A stretch of DNA of 35,724 bases from Bradyrhizobium zhengyangense (GTDB taxonomy: Bacteria; Pseudomonadota; Alphaproteobacteria; Rhizobiales; Xanthobacteraceae). This document shows positions 25,115-33,814 of this stretch, piece after piece. The DNA is taken from contig NZ_JAKLUA010000031.1 of NCBI RefSeq assembly GCF_022012435.1, positions 1 through 35,724 of the forward strand, read 5' to 3'. The translations under genes and the position numbers were made by a program. Each line of letters begins with the position of its first letter. Position 1 is the first letter of the stretch. The notes beneath the pieces were generated by a model. It was given only the letters and a program-made list of their open reading frames with translations. It did not search any database and was not told the DNA's origin.

Positions 25115-27232
25115 ATGGCCAATACCCTGCATAGTCTCATCGTGCGCGCACCAGCTAACCCAGATTTGATGGTCGCGTTGATGCTTCTTCTGGCGATCGG
25201 AATGATGATCATGCCGATCCCGATCGTATTGATCGACATGCTGATCGGCTTCAACCTCGGCTTTGCCATACTGCTGCTGATGGTGGCCCTGTATCTCAAG
25301 ACGCCGCTTGACTTTTCGTCCTTGCCAGGCGTCATCCTGATCTCGACCGTCTTTCGCCTAGCGCTTACCGTCGCGACGACGCGGTTGATTCTTGCGGAGG
25401 GGGATGCCGGCAGCATCATACATACATTCGGCGATTTCGTTATATCCGGCAATATCGCTGTTGGCATCGTCATATTCCTCATTGTGACCATGGTGCAATT
25501 CATGGTTCTCGCCAAAGGCGCAGAACGGGTCGCAGAAGTGTCGGCGCGTTTCACGCTCGACGCGCTTCCGGGCAAGCAGATGGCAATCGACGCGGAACTG
25601 CGCAACGGGCACATCGATCAGAACGAATCTCGCCGTCGGCGAGCGGCGCTGGAGCAAGAGAGCCAACTTCACGGCGCTATGGATGGCGCTATGAAATTTG
25701 TGAAGGGCGACGCCATCGCCGGGCTCATAGTTATCTGCATTAACATGCTGGGCGGCATCACAATCGGCTTGCTCTCCAAGGGCATGCCCCTGGAGGAGAC
25801 GCTGCATCAATATACGATCCTCACCATAGGTGATGCGCTAATTTCGCAGATCCCGGCTCTGCTGCTGTCAATTACGGCTGCAACCATTGTCACTCGTGTC
25901 AATGGTCCTTTGCAGCTCAATCTGGGTGGCGATATTGTCAGCCAACTGACGGCCAGCACGCAAGCGCTGCGGTTGGCCGCCGGCGTCCTGATTGTGATGG
26001 GGCTCGTACCGGGTTTCCCTTTGCCTCCGTTCATCATGCTGGCCGTACTCTTCGGCGCGGCGAGCTTTGTCAATGTTGGCGTGCAGCGCGCCAAGAACGC
26101 CGCCAAGACGGAGGTCAGTAGCGCCGGTACGCCTCAAGCTCCATCGCAGGGTCAGAAACAGACCTTGCCTGCAGAGGCCCTTCCAATCGCGCTGTTCCTC
26201 GCACCAAACCTTGCAGGTGCAATCGACAAAGAGGAACTCGAGCAGGCAATCGTGCGAATATCGACACTGGTCTCATCTGATCTTGGTATCACAATTCCGC
26301 GCATACCAACCAAGATAGACCAGCTTTTACCTGAATCGCAATTCAGGGTAGACGTTGAGGGAGTGCCCGTTGGGCGAGATTTTGTGGATCCGACGCAACT
26401 CATGCTCAACGACGACGTAGCGAATATTGAATTGAGCGGTATCCCCTTTCGGCAAGACGTAGAGACAAATCGGATTTGGATCGAACAACTTCATGCGCCG
26501 GCTCTCAAAGCAGCCGGGATAGGGTATCACCGTCCGAGCGAAGTCGTCGCCTTGCGCGTCCAGTCGACATTGATGCGCTATGCACAGCGCCTGGTGGGCA
26601 TTCAGGAGACCCGACAATTGCTGGGCCGAATGGAGCAGGAATATGCCGATCTGGTGAAGGAGGTGCTGCGCACGATGCCGGTTCCCCGGATCGCCGATGT
26701 CCTGCGCCGCTTACTGGACGAGGGCATCCCAATTCGCAACACTCGCTTGGTCCTGGAGGTGTTGGCAGAATGGAGTGAGCGCGAACAAAATGTTGTGTTG
26801 CTTACCGAATATGTTCGCTCCGGTCTGAAACGGCAGATCTGTCATCGCTATGCCAACGCCCACCGTGTCGTGGCAGCCTTTATCGTAGAGCGCCACACCG
26901 AGGATATCGTGCGCGGTGCGGTGCGCGACACCGCCGTGGGTCCTTATCTCGTTTTGGACGATTGCGATAGCGAGATGCTGCTTTCGCAGTTTCGCAAGAT
27001 CCATTCGAGCATCGCACGCGGTCAGAGCCAACCCGTCATTCTGGGTTCGATGGATATCCGGCGTTTCGTCCGGGGTTTTCTCACCCGCAACGGGATCGAC
27101 CTTCCTGTTCTTTCGTATCAGGATCTCGCTGCGGATTTTACGGTTCAGCCGATTGGATCCGTCAAGCTAGAGGCTTCACAACATAAGACTTCCCCAGGAG
27201 AGCGTCGTGACCCGATCGCCGCAACCAGCTAA
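25115..27232 (+). CDS. rhcV: RhcV, SctV/FlhA-family export gate protein
   Basis: 705 residues from the ATG giving MANTLHSLIVRAP; an earlier in-frame start would overlap y4yS and is unlikely. About eight membrane segments occupy residues 15-340, with the family signature around GDAGSIIHTFGDFVISGNIAVGIVIFLI and the loop RFTLDALPGKQMAIDAELRNG. The C-terminal cytoplasmic domain (about 370-680) forms the nonameric docking ring for chaperone-substrate complexes. Length and layout are normal for SctV. It is the last intact gene of the nopC operon. Confidence 0.95.
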   Translation: MANTLHSLIVRAPANPDLMVALMLLLAIGMMIMPIPIVLIDMLIGFNLGFAILLLMVALYLKTPLDFSSLPGVILISTVFRLALTVATTRLILAEGDAGSIIHTFGDFVISGNIAVGIVIFLIVTMVQFMVLAKGAERVAEVSARFTLDALPGKQMAIDAELRNGHIDQNESRRRRAALEQESQLHGAMDGAMKFVKGDAIAGLIVICINMLGGITIGLLSKGMPLEETLHQYTILTIGDALISQIPALLLSITAATIVTRVNGPLQLNLGGDIVSQLTASTQALRLAAGVLIVMGLVPGFPLPPFIMLAVLFGAASFVNVGVQRAKNAAKTEVSSAGTPQAPSQGQKQTLPAEALPIALFLAPNLAGAIDKEELEQAIVRISTLVSSDLGITIPRIPTKIDQLLPESQFRVDVEGVPVGRDFVDPTQLMLNDDVANIELSGIPFRQDVETNRIWIEQLHAPALKAAGIGYHRPSEVVALRVQSTLMRYAQRLVGIQETRQLLGRMEQEYADLVKEVLRTMPVPRIADVLRRLLDEGIPIRNTRLVLEVLAEWSEREQNVVLLTEYVRSGLKRQICHRYANAHRVVAAFIVERHTEDIVRGAVRDTAVGPYLVLDDCDSEMLLSQFRKIHSSIARGQSQPVILGSMDIRRFVRGFLTRNGIDLPVLSYQDLAADFTVQPIGSVKLEASQHKTSPGERRDPIAATS

Positions 27233-27278
27233 CAAAGGCACAGCAGTGGTCGTGAGATAGCAGTTGAATTTATGTAAA

Positions 27279-27821
27279 ATGAATGTCTGGCGGCGGTTGT
27301 TCTCACTTGATCCGAAGTTATACTCAGCCATCCTCGCTCCGCTTGCCATTCTGCTACTCGGAGGCTGCGCGAGCTCGCCTAAGCCCAGTCCTTCATCGCA
27401 GCAAGAGACCGCTCCAGAACGCTAGGCGACAAGGATATCGATCCTGCTATGCGCGACCGCATTGCCTACGCTCTCCAAGCGGACGCTGACGAGGAGACTT
27501 TTCGCGAAACGTTGAAACAACAACCGGGCAAGGTCAATGCGGCGATTCCTCTGGCGCGTGCCCTGCTGGTGCGCAAGCGCCCGGATGAGGCGCTTGATGT
27601 CCTCGACAAGGTCTTGCTCGCGGTCCCTGCAGACCTGCGCGCCCTGAATTGCGAAGGGAGTTGTGCTTGACAGTGAAGGACGTCACCGTGAAGCACAAGC
27701 GCTATATCGGCAAGCTCTCGCAACGACCCTCGATAATCCGATGCTGCGCAACAACTTAAAGCTGTCGCTCGTACTTAATGAGAAGGCCAAAACAGGAAGC
27801 GCGAGCCTACAGCAGTTTTAG
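27279..27821 (+). pseudogene. TadD-like TPR lipoprotein, broken by two compensating frameshifts
   Basis: Three adjacent frames together read like one Tad-pilus TadD protein. The first (27279-27425) has a signal peptide and lipobox LLGGC then stops. The second (from about 27425) gives GDKDIDPAMRDRIAYALQ and a TPR (NAAIPLARALLVRKRPDEALDVLDKVL) and stops at 27670. The third gives GVVLDSEGRHREAQALYRQAL, DNPMLRNNLKLSL and ends at 27821. A missing base near 27422 and an extra G near 27656-27658 explain both shifts and cancel each other. It lies 46 bases after rhcV in the same direction, so it was probably part of that operon. Sequencing errors cannot be excluded. Confidence 0.68.
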
Positions 27822-28382
27822 CCGCCCATCAGGGGGCGCAATCTCGCTAGCGCCGTTGCTCGCTAACGATACATTTCCTGCAGGGTTTGGTAGGTTGAGC
27901 ACGGCTCAGCCTGCATCCGCTGGGGTCCTTTTTCGGCTAACGGGTTAGTCGCGAGTCAATGTGCAGATGCTCTCTTATCCCCGAGGCTTGGGATTGCGTG
28001 TGCTGGTTCTGACACTCATGTCTGTCTTCCAGCGACCTAGTGTATGCGATGGAGAGAGCATTTGCTGGTTTTTCTCTACAGCAACGCCGAAGAAACATTA
28101 CGCACGACGCAAGCAATTCGCATTGCTTGTCGCACCGGCCGCCGACGAACAACTTGATGGTATGCTCAGCACGAGGTGGCTCGACATCTCTCCAGATTTG
28201 GCGTCTTCGATCGAAACGGCCGAAGACACACCATCAGATTCGCTCCTCAAACGGAAATCACTTTGGACCGTTCTGATGGTGGACATTGGCGCACACCGCG
28301 ACTGGGCTGGAAACCGGCACGATGACGCGTGGCCCCCATGGCGTCAATCCGCGAATGATTCCTCCTCTCCGGATGCAAATGG

Positions 28383-28410
28383 AAAGCCCCGGCTCGAAGC
28401 CGGGGCTTTT
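28383..28410. terminator. Strong intrinsic terminator, probably bidirectional
   Basis: A perfect 12-base-pair stem (AAAGCCCCGGCT / AGCCGGGGCTTT) with a CGA loop, ending in TTTT on the right and beginning with AAA on the left. Read rightwards it could end transcription from the rhcV operon about 570 bases after the TadD relic; read leftwards it could stop nopP transcripts. Confidence 0.75.
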
Positions 28411-28509
28411 GTTGAGCTATCATCGCCGCGCAACTCTCATAGACCACGGTGCGGTTGTTACCAGGGATCTCATCCGGTCAAAGCGGTCGGCTTCGACCCG
28501 CCGAGGACT

Positions 28510-28540
28510 CAACGTAAGCCGACAATGTCGACTTACGTTG
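28510..28540. repeat. Long inverted repeat just after the nopP stop
   Basis: Arms at 28510-28523 and 28527-28540 pair over 14 positions with one mismatch and a 3-base loop (core CAACGTAAG / CTTACGTTG). It lies about 40 bases beyond the nopP stop on the leftward strand. No T-run follows, so it may be an mRNA 3' stabilising hairpin or a protein-binding site. Confidence 0.5.
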
Positions 28541-28580
28541 CTCCACCGCCCGCCGCGACACGAACGCTTGCAGATCCGCG

Positions 28581-29378
28581 CTACATAAAGTCACCGTCCT
28601 CGTCGGAATCTGCTGCAGCTTCAGTATCACTGTCCGCTTTGGAGAGATAGCGCCGAGAACTAGTTGCACGTTGCCATTCACCATCGCTGTTTAGCTCCCA
28701 CTTTCCGGACTGGGTGGGATCGAGCACCATGTCGTCCTCATCCACTTCAACGAACCCCATTGCTTGCGCGCGGGCTTTCGCTTCTGGATTAGCAGGACGC
28801 CAATTCACCAACGGTCGTTCGCCGTCTTGCCGAAGTTGGTGCTCGAGCAGAATATCGCCAGCATTCGTGACAAGCGGATGAGCCACCTGAAAGTCGACAA
28901 CTGAGGTGACTTCACTTCTTCCGGGGAACTGGTCTCGCCACCTACCGCTTTCGAACTCAGTCATGCTGAATCCGCGTTCAGTCCTTTGCAGGCCGACGCT
29001 CATATTTCCTAACTGGTAGCTGTAGTATCGGGCGTCCTCGGAATCTCTTCTGACGGCGTACTTCTCGGCAACCTCTACCGTGCGCCTTGCTCTTTCAGAT
29101 ACAAGCTCAGAGTATTCGTGAGGATTGTTGGCGATTCGATTGATAGCTTCCCCATGATAGTTCCGCGCCTCTCTCCTGAATGTCGCTTGATCGATCTCAA
29201 CCACGGGTGGCCTTGCAAGGAGGGCATATTGCGGATGCGAAGATGAGCTGCCGGCCGAATCTTGCAACTGCATTCTAGCGAACGCGTCCGCGAAGTCTTG
29301 GCTTTCGCAATTCGAATGCTCCGCATCTTGCCGATAATAAGTTTCGTTCTCGGAAAAATTGTTGATTCGACCGTACAT
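28581..29378 (-). CDS. nopP: Probable NopP, T3SS effector
   Basis: 265 residues from the ATG giving MYGRINNFSENE, with AGGAG about 9 bases upstream; a longer open frame (to 29537) would run through the promoter site. The YGRI start, size (family about 270) and polar, Ser/Glu-rich composition without signal peptide or membrane segment fit NopP, an effector phosphorylated by plant kinases and known as a host-range determinant. The C-terminal part is acidic and repetitive (SKADSDTEAAADSDEDGDFM). A tts-like box 72 bases upstream supports TtsI control. The family call is from memory of NopP starts and context, without a catalytic motif, so it could be another effector. Confidence 0.68.
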   Translation of the reverse strand: MYGRINNFSENETYYRQDAEHSNCESQDFADAFARMQLQDSAGSSSSHPQYALLARPPVVEIDQATFRREARNYHGEAINRIANNPHEYSELVSERARRTVEVAEKYAVRRDSEDARYYSYQLGNMSVGLQRTERGFSMTEFESGRWRDQFPGRSEVTSVVDFQVAHPLVTNAGDILLEHQLRQDGERPLVNWRPANPEAKARAQAMGFVEVDEDDMVLDPTQSGKWELNSDGEWQRATSSRRYLSKADSDTEAAADSDEDGDFM

Positions 29379-29449
29379 GATGAGCACTCTCCTATGGTTC
29401 ACATGTCTTGCATTGTGTCGGGCCGCTGACCAACCCACTCGTAGACCCC

Positions 29450-29469
29450 TAAGCTGTCCATACTCTGAC
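29450..29469 (-). promoter_or_regulatory. Degenerate tts box upstream of nopP
   Basis: On the leftward strand GTCAGAGTATGGACAGCTTA agrees with the nopX box core (gtcagcttctcgaaagctaa) at 14 of 20 positions, including the outer GTCAG and AGCT parts. It lies 72 bases before the nopP ATG, a spacing like that of the nopC box (60). Confidence 0.6.
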
Positions 29470-29772
29470 ACCAGCCTATAAATGGAAGGGACCTGCTGCT
29501 GCGCGGTGCTGGTCAGCGAGTACAGTTTCGGCGCCATGCCTCGGAACCGGTTGATGAGCGCCGTAACGAACAGGCCTCGCCTCCGCTAGGGCGAGGACCT
29601 TCCGAATAGAGTTGCATCATCCAAGCTCGCTCCTCCTCAGCATAGGATTAAATCAGACAATTCCCCTCTGACGATGTCGATTCGGGAGAAACAACAGGCT
29701 CTAGATCGAGATCTTACTTGGCCTGTTTGGATCGTGGTCGAGTAGCTCAGCCATTTGGCTTTCGCCCTCACA

Positions 29773-29805
29773 GATCCGGGCAGGCGGCTTTCCCGCACCC
29801 GGCTC
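29773..29805 (-). ncRNA. Group II intron domain V
   Basis: Read leftwards: GAGCCGGGTGCGG, a GAAA tetraloop, GCCGC, a short bulge and CCGGATC. This is the typical 34-base hairpin of group II intron domain V with the catalytic bulge. It lies 20 bases after the reverse transcriptase stop, the normal place. Confidence 0.75.
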
Positions 29806-29824
29806 TTCCCGAGAGTAACCCGCG

Positions 29825-30660
29825 TCATATCCGCGCCTGCGCCCAAGTGCGAGTGATGCCCGGACCGGGCAGACGGAAGTGTGTCGTCAGGGTCTCGAAC
29901 TCCGACCAGCCCATGCGCCGACTTTTCTGGCTACGCCGTCTCAGACAGCGCATCCACGTCCGACGCACTTCGCGGTAGAAGCCGTTGAGCGCTGGATAAT
30001 TGTGCGGCCTGCCGTAGTAGCCGTAGTGTCCACGCAGAACAGCGGCGAACCACTGGTGCTGCGTGGCCAGTGACTCGTGCATGAGCCGCCAGGCGTCCTG
30101 GCGCAACGCCGTCAGCTTGCGCGTCAGGCGTTTCCCGTCCGTCTTGTGCTTCACCATGAACCGGCCGTCCCGGGTCCGCCCGCAGTAGTGGGTGAAGCCG
30201 AGGAAGGCGAAGGTCTCGGGCCGCCGCTCGCCGCGCCGCTGACGCGAGAGGGCCTCAAACCGGCCAAACTCGATCAGCCGCGTCTTGCCCTCATGAAGCA
30301 TCAGGCCAAAGCTGGCCAGCCGCACCTTGAGGGCCAAGAGCATCTCCTGCGCATCCGCCTTACTCTCGAAGCCCATGACGAAGTCGTCGGGCATAGCGCA
30401 CGGTGCGACCGCGTGCATGGCGACGGCGCCATTGGTGGGCCCAGAGATCGAGGACGTAGTGCAGGAAGACGTTGGCGAGGAGCGGGCTGATGCCCGCCCC
30501 TTGCGGAGTACCCCTGTCCGTTTCTTGCTTCTCGCTGCTCTCCAGAACACCGGCCCGCAGCCACAGCCCAATGAGCCGTAGAATGCGAGGATCGGCGATC
30601 CTGTGCGCCAGCATCCGCAACAGCCACTCGTGGTCGACCGAGTCGAAGGAAGCGGCCACA
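29825..30660 (-). pseudogene. Group II intron reverse transcriptase/maturase, 5'-truncated and frameshifted
   Basis: The right-hand frame (30659 down to about 30400) reads FDSVDHEWLLRMLAHRI and TPQGAGISPLLANVFLHYVLD, typical RT domains. The frame then breaks around the YADD catalytic box: VRYA in one frame and DDFVMGFESKADA in the next. The rest (FGLMLHEGKTRLIEFGRF, PETFAFLGFTHYCG, VLRGHYGYYG) is RT thumb and maturase, ending at 29825. The first third of the protein is missing. It cannot make a functional enzyme. Confidence 0.85.
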
Positions 30661-30691
30661 CACTACCCATCGCCATGATATCCCAGCTTCG

Positions 30692-31144
30692 GTGACGATC
30701 ACGCGCAAGCGTCACGCATTCGAAGGTCAGGCGTTGGCCGTGATCGGCACCATTAGGCGGCGCGGCGTCCGCTATCTCCTCACAGTTCTGCCAGATGGCA
30801 GTCGGTCGTTGATTCCGGCGAGTTGGACCGATTGGAAGGTTGAGCCGCTTGGAGGCACGCCGCCGACCGATGACGCTGTCCACGATCTCGGCAGGCTCGG
30901 TGATTTGCTCCACTTGCGCAAGCTCGTCGACGCTCTTTGCATCGGGGGTGCCGAGTCGGCGCCGTGCAAGGAGAGTCGCCATGCAATTGAACCTGGAGTT
31001 TTTCGATCAGCCCGATGTTCCACCAAGCGCGCCAGCAGCGTGGGACCAAATCGACGAAGCCGCCCGCATGGCGGCAATCGAGATTCTGGCGCGCCTCATT
31101 GCACGCCTGCTCCCGGACGACCTGGCGATGGAGGCAAGCGATGA
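30692..31144 (+). CDS. DUF5372-like small protein of a recombinase module
   Basis: The N-terminal 70 residues from a GTG start (TRKRHAFEGQALAVIGTIRRRGVRYLLTVLPDGSRSLIPASWTDW) match a small protein family (DUF5372, recalled) found directly before large serine recombinases in rhizobia and other proteobacteria. The last ~60 residues overlap the next small gene in another frame and look out of frame, so the true end may be near 30960 and a small indel is possible. Function unknown; it probably travels with the recombinase. Confidence 0.55.
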   Translation: MTITRKRHAFEGQALAVIGTIRRRGVRYLLTVLPDGSRSLIPASWTDWKVEPLGGTPPTDDAVHDLGRLGDLLHLRKLVDALCIGGAESAPCKESRHAIEPGVFRSARCSTKRASSVGPNRRSRPHGGNRDSGAPHCTPAPGRPGDGGKR

Positions 31145-31148
31145 GTGA
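30981..31148 (+). CDS. Small protein preceding a serine recombinase
   Basis: 55 residues (MQLNLEFFDQPDVPPSAPAAW...), ATG preceded by GGAGAG. It ends in a TGA that overlaps the recombinase ATG (ATGAGTGA), so it is coupled to it. Such short acidic proteins regularly stand between the DUF5372 gene and the recombinase in these modules. No known function. Confidence 0.6.
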   Translation: MQLNLEFFDQPDVPPSAPAAWDQIDEAARMAAIEILARLIARLLPDDLAMEASDE

Positions 31149-32381
31149 GCGCGTCAAGATTACGTCAAGTCATCTCTCTCGACAGGCTTTCGTCTATCTG
31201 CGCCAATCCAGCGCCGCACAGGTCGAGCACAACCGCGAATCAACCGACCGGCAATATGCGCTTGCCGGCAAAGCGCGTGACCTCGGCTGGCCCGATGAAC
31301 GCATCATCGTTATCGACGAGGATCTTGGCCTCTCCGGTTTGGGCTCGGTGGCGCGTTCGGGCTTTGCCCGCCTCACCGCCGAAGTGGCGCTCGCGCGCGT
31401 GGGCCTGGTGCTCGGTCTCGAAGTCTCGCGGCTCGCGCGCAATAACGCCGAATGGTACCGCCTGATTGATCTGGCCGGATTTACCGACACGCTGATCGGC
31501 GATGCCGACGGCATCTATCATTCGGCCGTCTTCAACGATCGCCTCTTGTTGAGGCTCAAAGGCACGATGAGCGAAGCCGAACTGCACGTGCTGCGGGCTC
31601 GCCTCAACGGCGAATCCGCAACAAGGCGGCGCGGGGTGAACTGCGCCGCGGGCTGCCGGTCGGCTTCGTCTGGGGCGAGGCTGATGGCGAGGTCCGCTTC
31701 CATCCTGACGAAGCTGTCGTCATCGCCATTCGCAGTGTTTTTGCACGCTTTGCCGAGATGGGATCGGCGCGTCGCGTTTGGCTCTGGTTTCGTTCCGAGG
31801 GGCTCACGTTCCCGCTGCAGCTGCACGCCCGTGCCCAGATCCGTTGGGTCGAGGCAAGCTACACCGCCATCCACCAGGTCTTGACCAATCCCGTCTATGT
31901 CGGCGCCTATATCTATGGCAAAACGCGTCAAGAGACGATTCTCTTTAGCACTGGTGCCCGCAAGAGGCGGATTCGATTCTTGCCGCGTTCCCAATGGCAG
32001 GTTCTCATCCCCGAGCATCATCCAGGGTTCATCGACTGGCAGACCTATGAAGCAAATCAGCAACGTCTCGCCGCGAACACGCGACCCCAGCCGCACAAGG
32101 GCGGCGGCGCCGTGAGAGAGGGCAACGCCCTCCTGCAAGGTCTTGTCAGTTGCGGCCATTGCGGCCGCCGCCTGCACACCCACTATCGCGGACGCAATTC
32201 TTCGCCAGGTTATCACTGTGCTGGCAAAGTGCTGGTCGAGAACCGAGGCGTTTACTGCCTCAATATCGGCGGCGTTCAGGTCGATGACGCCATCACCCGG
32301 GCGTTCATTGCCGCGTTGGAGCCCGCCAAACTGACCGCGACACTCACCGCCGAGAGGGAGGCGACGGGAAGTCTAGTGTAG
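31141..32381 (+). pseudogene. Large serine recombinase, frameshifted and 3'-truncated
   Basis: The N-terminal resolvase domain is intact to about residue 155: YLRQSS with probable nucleophile Ser23, then GLSG and LEVSRLARNNAEWYRLI. Near 31610 one base is missing (GGCGAATC for GGCGGAATC). The protein continues in the next frame as RIRNKAARGELRRGLPVGFVWG, the recombinase domain (NPVYVGAYIYGK) and a zinc ribbon (VSCGHCGRRL...YHC). The coiled-coil C terminus is lost at about 32370, where unrelated sequence begins. The site-specific recombinase is therefore inactive. Confidence 0.82.
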
Positions 32382-32402
32382 TGAACACCTAACTTTCGTG
32401 CG

Positions 32403-33622
32403 CTAGTGTCGGGGGCCGCGTGAGCTGTCGTTGTGTGAGTGAGCAAACTGCTCGTAGATCGAGCTAATCAGCTCAACGGGGATGATATCGAAGCGGTATG
32501 GAAATAGCGAATGCTGCCCAGTCTCCGGGTCAATGGCTTCGAGAAAGTCCGCAACCGAACAAAGTGCTTATGGCGCAAGCGGCTCATTGGCATGGAGGCT
32601 GGAAACATGTCTCCGTTGAACGTGGCGCGAAGCCATGCAAATAACGCGTGCGAAGACGTCGTATTGCGTAAGGCGTCAGGCAACGTGTCTTCGCCGCAAT
32701 GTTTTTTGAGCTTGCGCTTATCTACGATACCGCGGTCGACGAGATACTGGGTAAATATTACTCGGCCGATTAGACCTTGAGCGATGCCTCGCTCTAGGTC
32801 ATCAGCGACGAGGTCCCGCTCGAGAGCGCTTAGATCGGACAGAAGCCTTTGATCGACGGTATTCTTCCGATTGATGGAATCGTTTCGAAGCCAGAATTGG
32901 CCGCTCTCCATTGCGAGGCGCCCGGCGAGTTCGTCCAGCGCGGTTAGCTCGCTAGCGATGATCTTGAACGTGTGGAGTCGGTTAGCTTCCGCATCGCCTT
33001 GTGCAAGCGGCCGGCCAAAGCCGTTGTAAAGCTCGATTGTGCTCGGGCTGACGATCCACAGGAGGGGCGTGTCGTGCCCATGGCGTCGCCAGCCTCTCAA
33101 GCTCGCTCGTCGATCACGCGAAGTCAAAGGAACTTGCCGTTCGCACCAGGGACGTCGCGTTACCAACGGCCCCGAGTAGAGCAGTTGTTCAATCGGTTTC
33201 CTCTTAAGCACGCAAGATGCGCTGAAAGCGCCCTGGCGTTCACCACAAGTCGGCAGCCGACATTTATCGGAAATTGAACGGTGATGGGTTGCGCCGGCTC
33301 GCCGCGAACAGAAGCCCTGCGTCCATTCCGAAGCCGAGCTTTTGAGTGTCTGCCTTTCGCAAGAACCGTTAGTTGCGGGGATACGCAACACCCGATTGTT
33401 GCGTTTGGTAGAACAGGAAATTCCGAGAGCCTCTGCATAACTGATCAGAAATGGCGACTCTGCGCCCCAACGCCTTCTAAGCTGTTGATTTAAAAGGTAG
33501 TTCATCGCTGCGCAGGTTGCTCGACCTGCTTCGCGAGCGCTAACCGGATCTCTCGGCCGCTCGAGGGACGGAATGAGTGTCACTTCGCTGGGGACATCGC
33601 AAGGCGCGGTCGGTCGCCACAA
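32403..33622 (-). pseudogene. Restriction-modification methylase-like gene, decayed
   Basis: The clearest part is DTPLLWIVSPSTIELYNGFGRP (from about 33073) followed by LDELAGRLAMESGQFW, LLSDLSALERDLV and GLIGRVIFTQYLVDRGIV. This resembles the N-terminal part of Eco57I/type IIG-like N-6 adenine methylase-restriction proteins. Around 32550 the frame changes and the homology continues as FLEAIDPETGQHSLFPYRFDIIPVELISSIYEQF, ending at 32403 before any methylase motif. The N-terminal 180 residues of the frame are poorly conserved. The gene was cut at its 3' end, next to the truncated recombinase, and has at least one frameshift. Confidence 0.58.
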
Positions 33623-33814
33623 AGCGCTCGATCATGGGAGGAATCAATTTAGGGGGCTCTGTTGGCGTCGCGCTGCGGTTCCGTGTCAGAATTTCCGCGT
33701 TGTCCGGCCTCTAACGGGGCTATTTCATGCCTGTGATGTCTGGTTGCTAAGACGGTCGCCGGACATCCACACGATGACGAGGTTGGCCGAAGCGTTGAAG
33801 GAGGTCTTATCCTA
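33623..33814. other. Short spacer left of the IS630 element
   Basis: No recognised gene. A rightward frame of 80 codons ends exactly at the insertion point (33815) with DIHTMTRLAEALKEVLS, which resembles the end of a helix-turn-helix protein, but it would end at the same place without the insertion, and the rest is not recognisable. Confidence 0.3.

Larger units (their letters stand above)
27822..28580. other. Spacer between the rhcV operon and nopP
   Basis: A long rightward frame (27961-28650) is open but runs across the strong terminator hairpin at 28383-28410 and into the end of the nopP gene on the other strand, and shows no known domain. I consider the region non-coding apart from the two hairpins listed. 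Confidence 0.45.
29735..30660 (-). mobile_element. 3' part of a group II intron with broken reverse transcriptase
   Basis: The leftward strand carries the C-terminal two thirds of a group II intron-encoded protein followed by the intron's structural domains V and VI. The domain VI region ends near 29735-29740 with a GAGCTACTCGACCAC-like 3' end. The 5' half of the intron (ribozyme domains I-III and the protein's N terminus) is missing; homology starts abruptly at about 30658 and abuts the serine-recombinase module. This is an immobile relic. Confidence 0.75.

Noticed and set aside
27961..28650. 229-codon rightward open frame before nopP
   Set aside because: It runs through a perfect terminator hairpin and overlaps the nopP 3' end in antisense; no domain, no convincing ribosome binding site.
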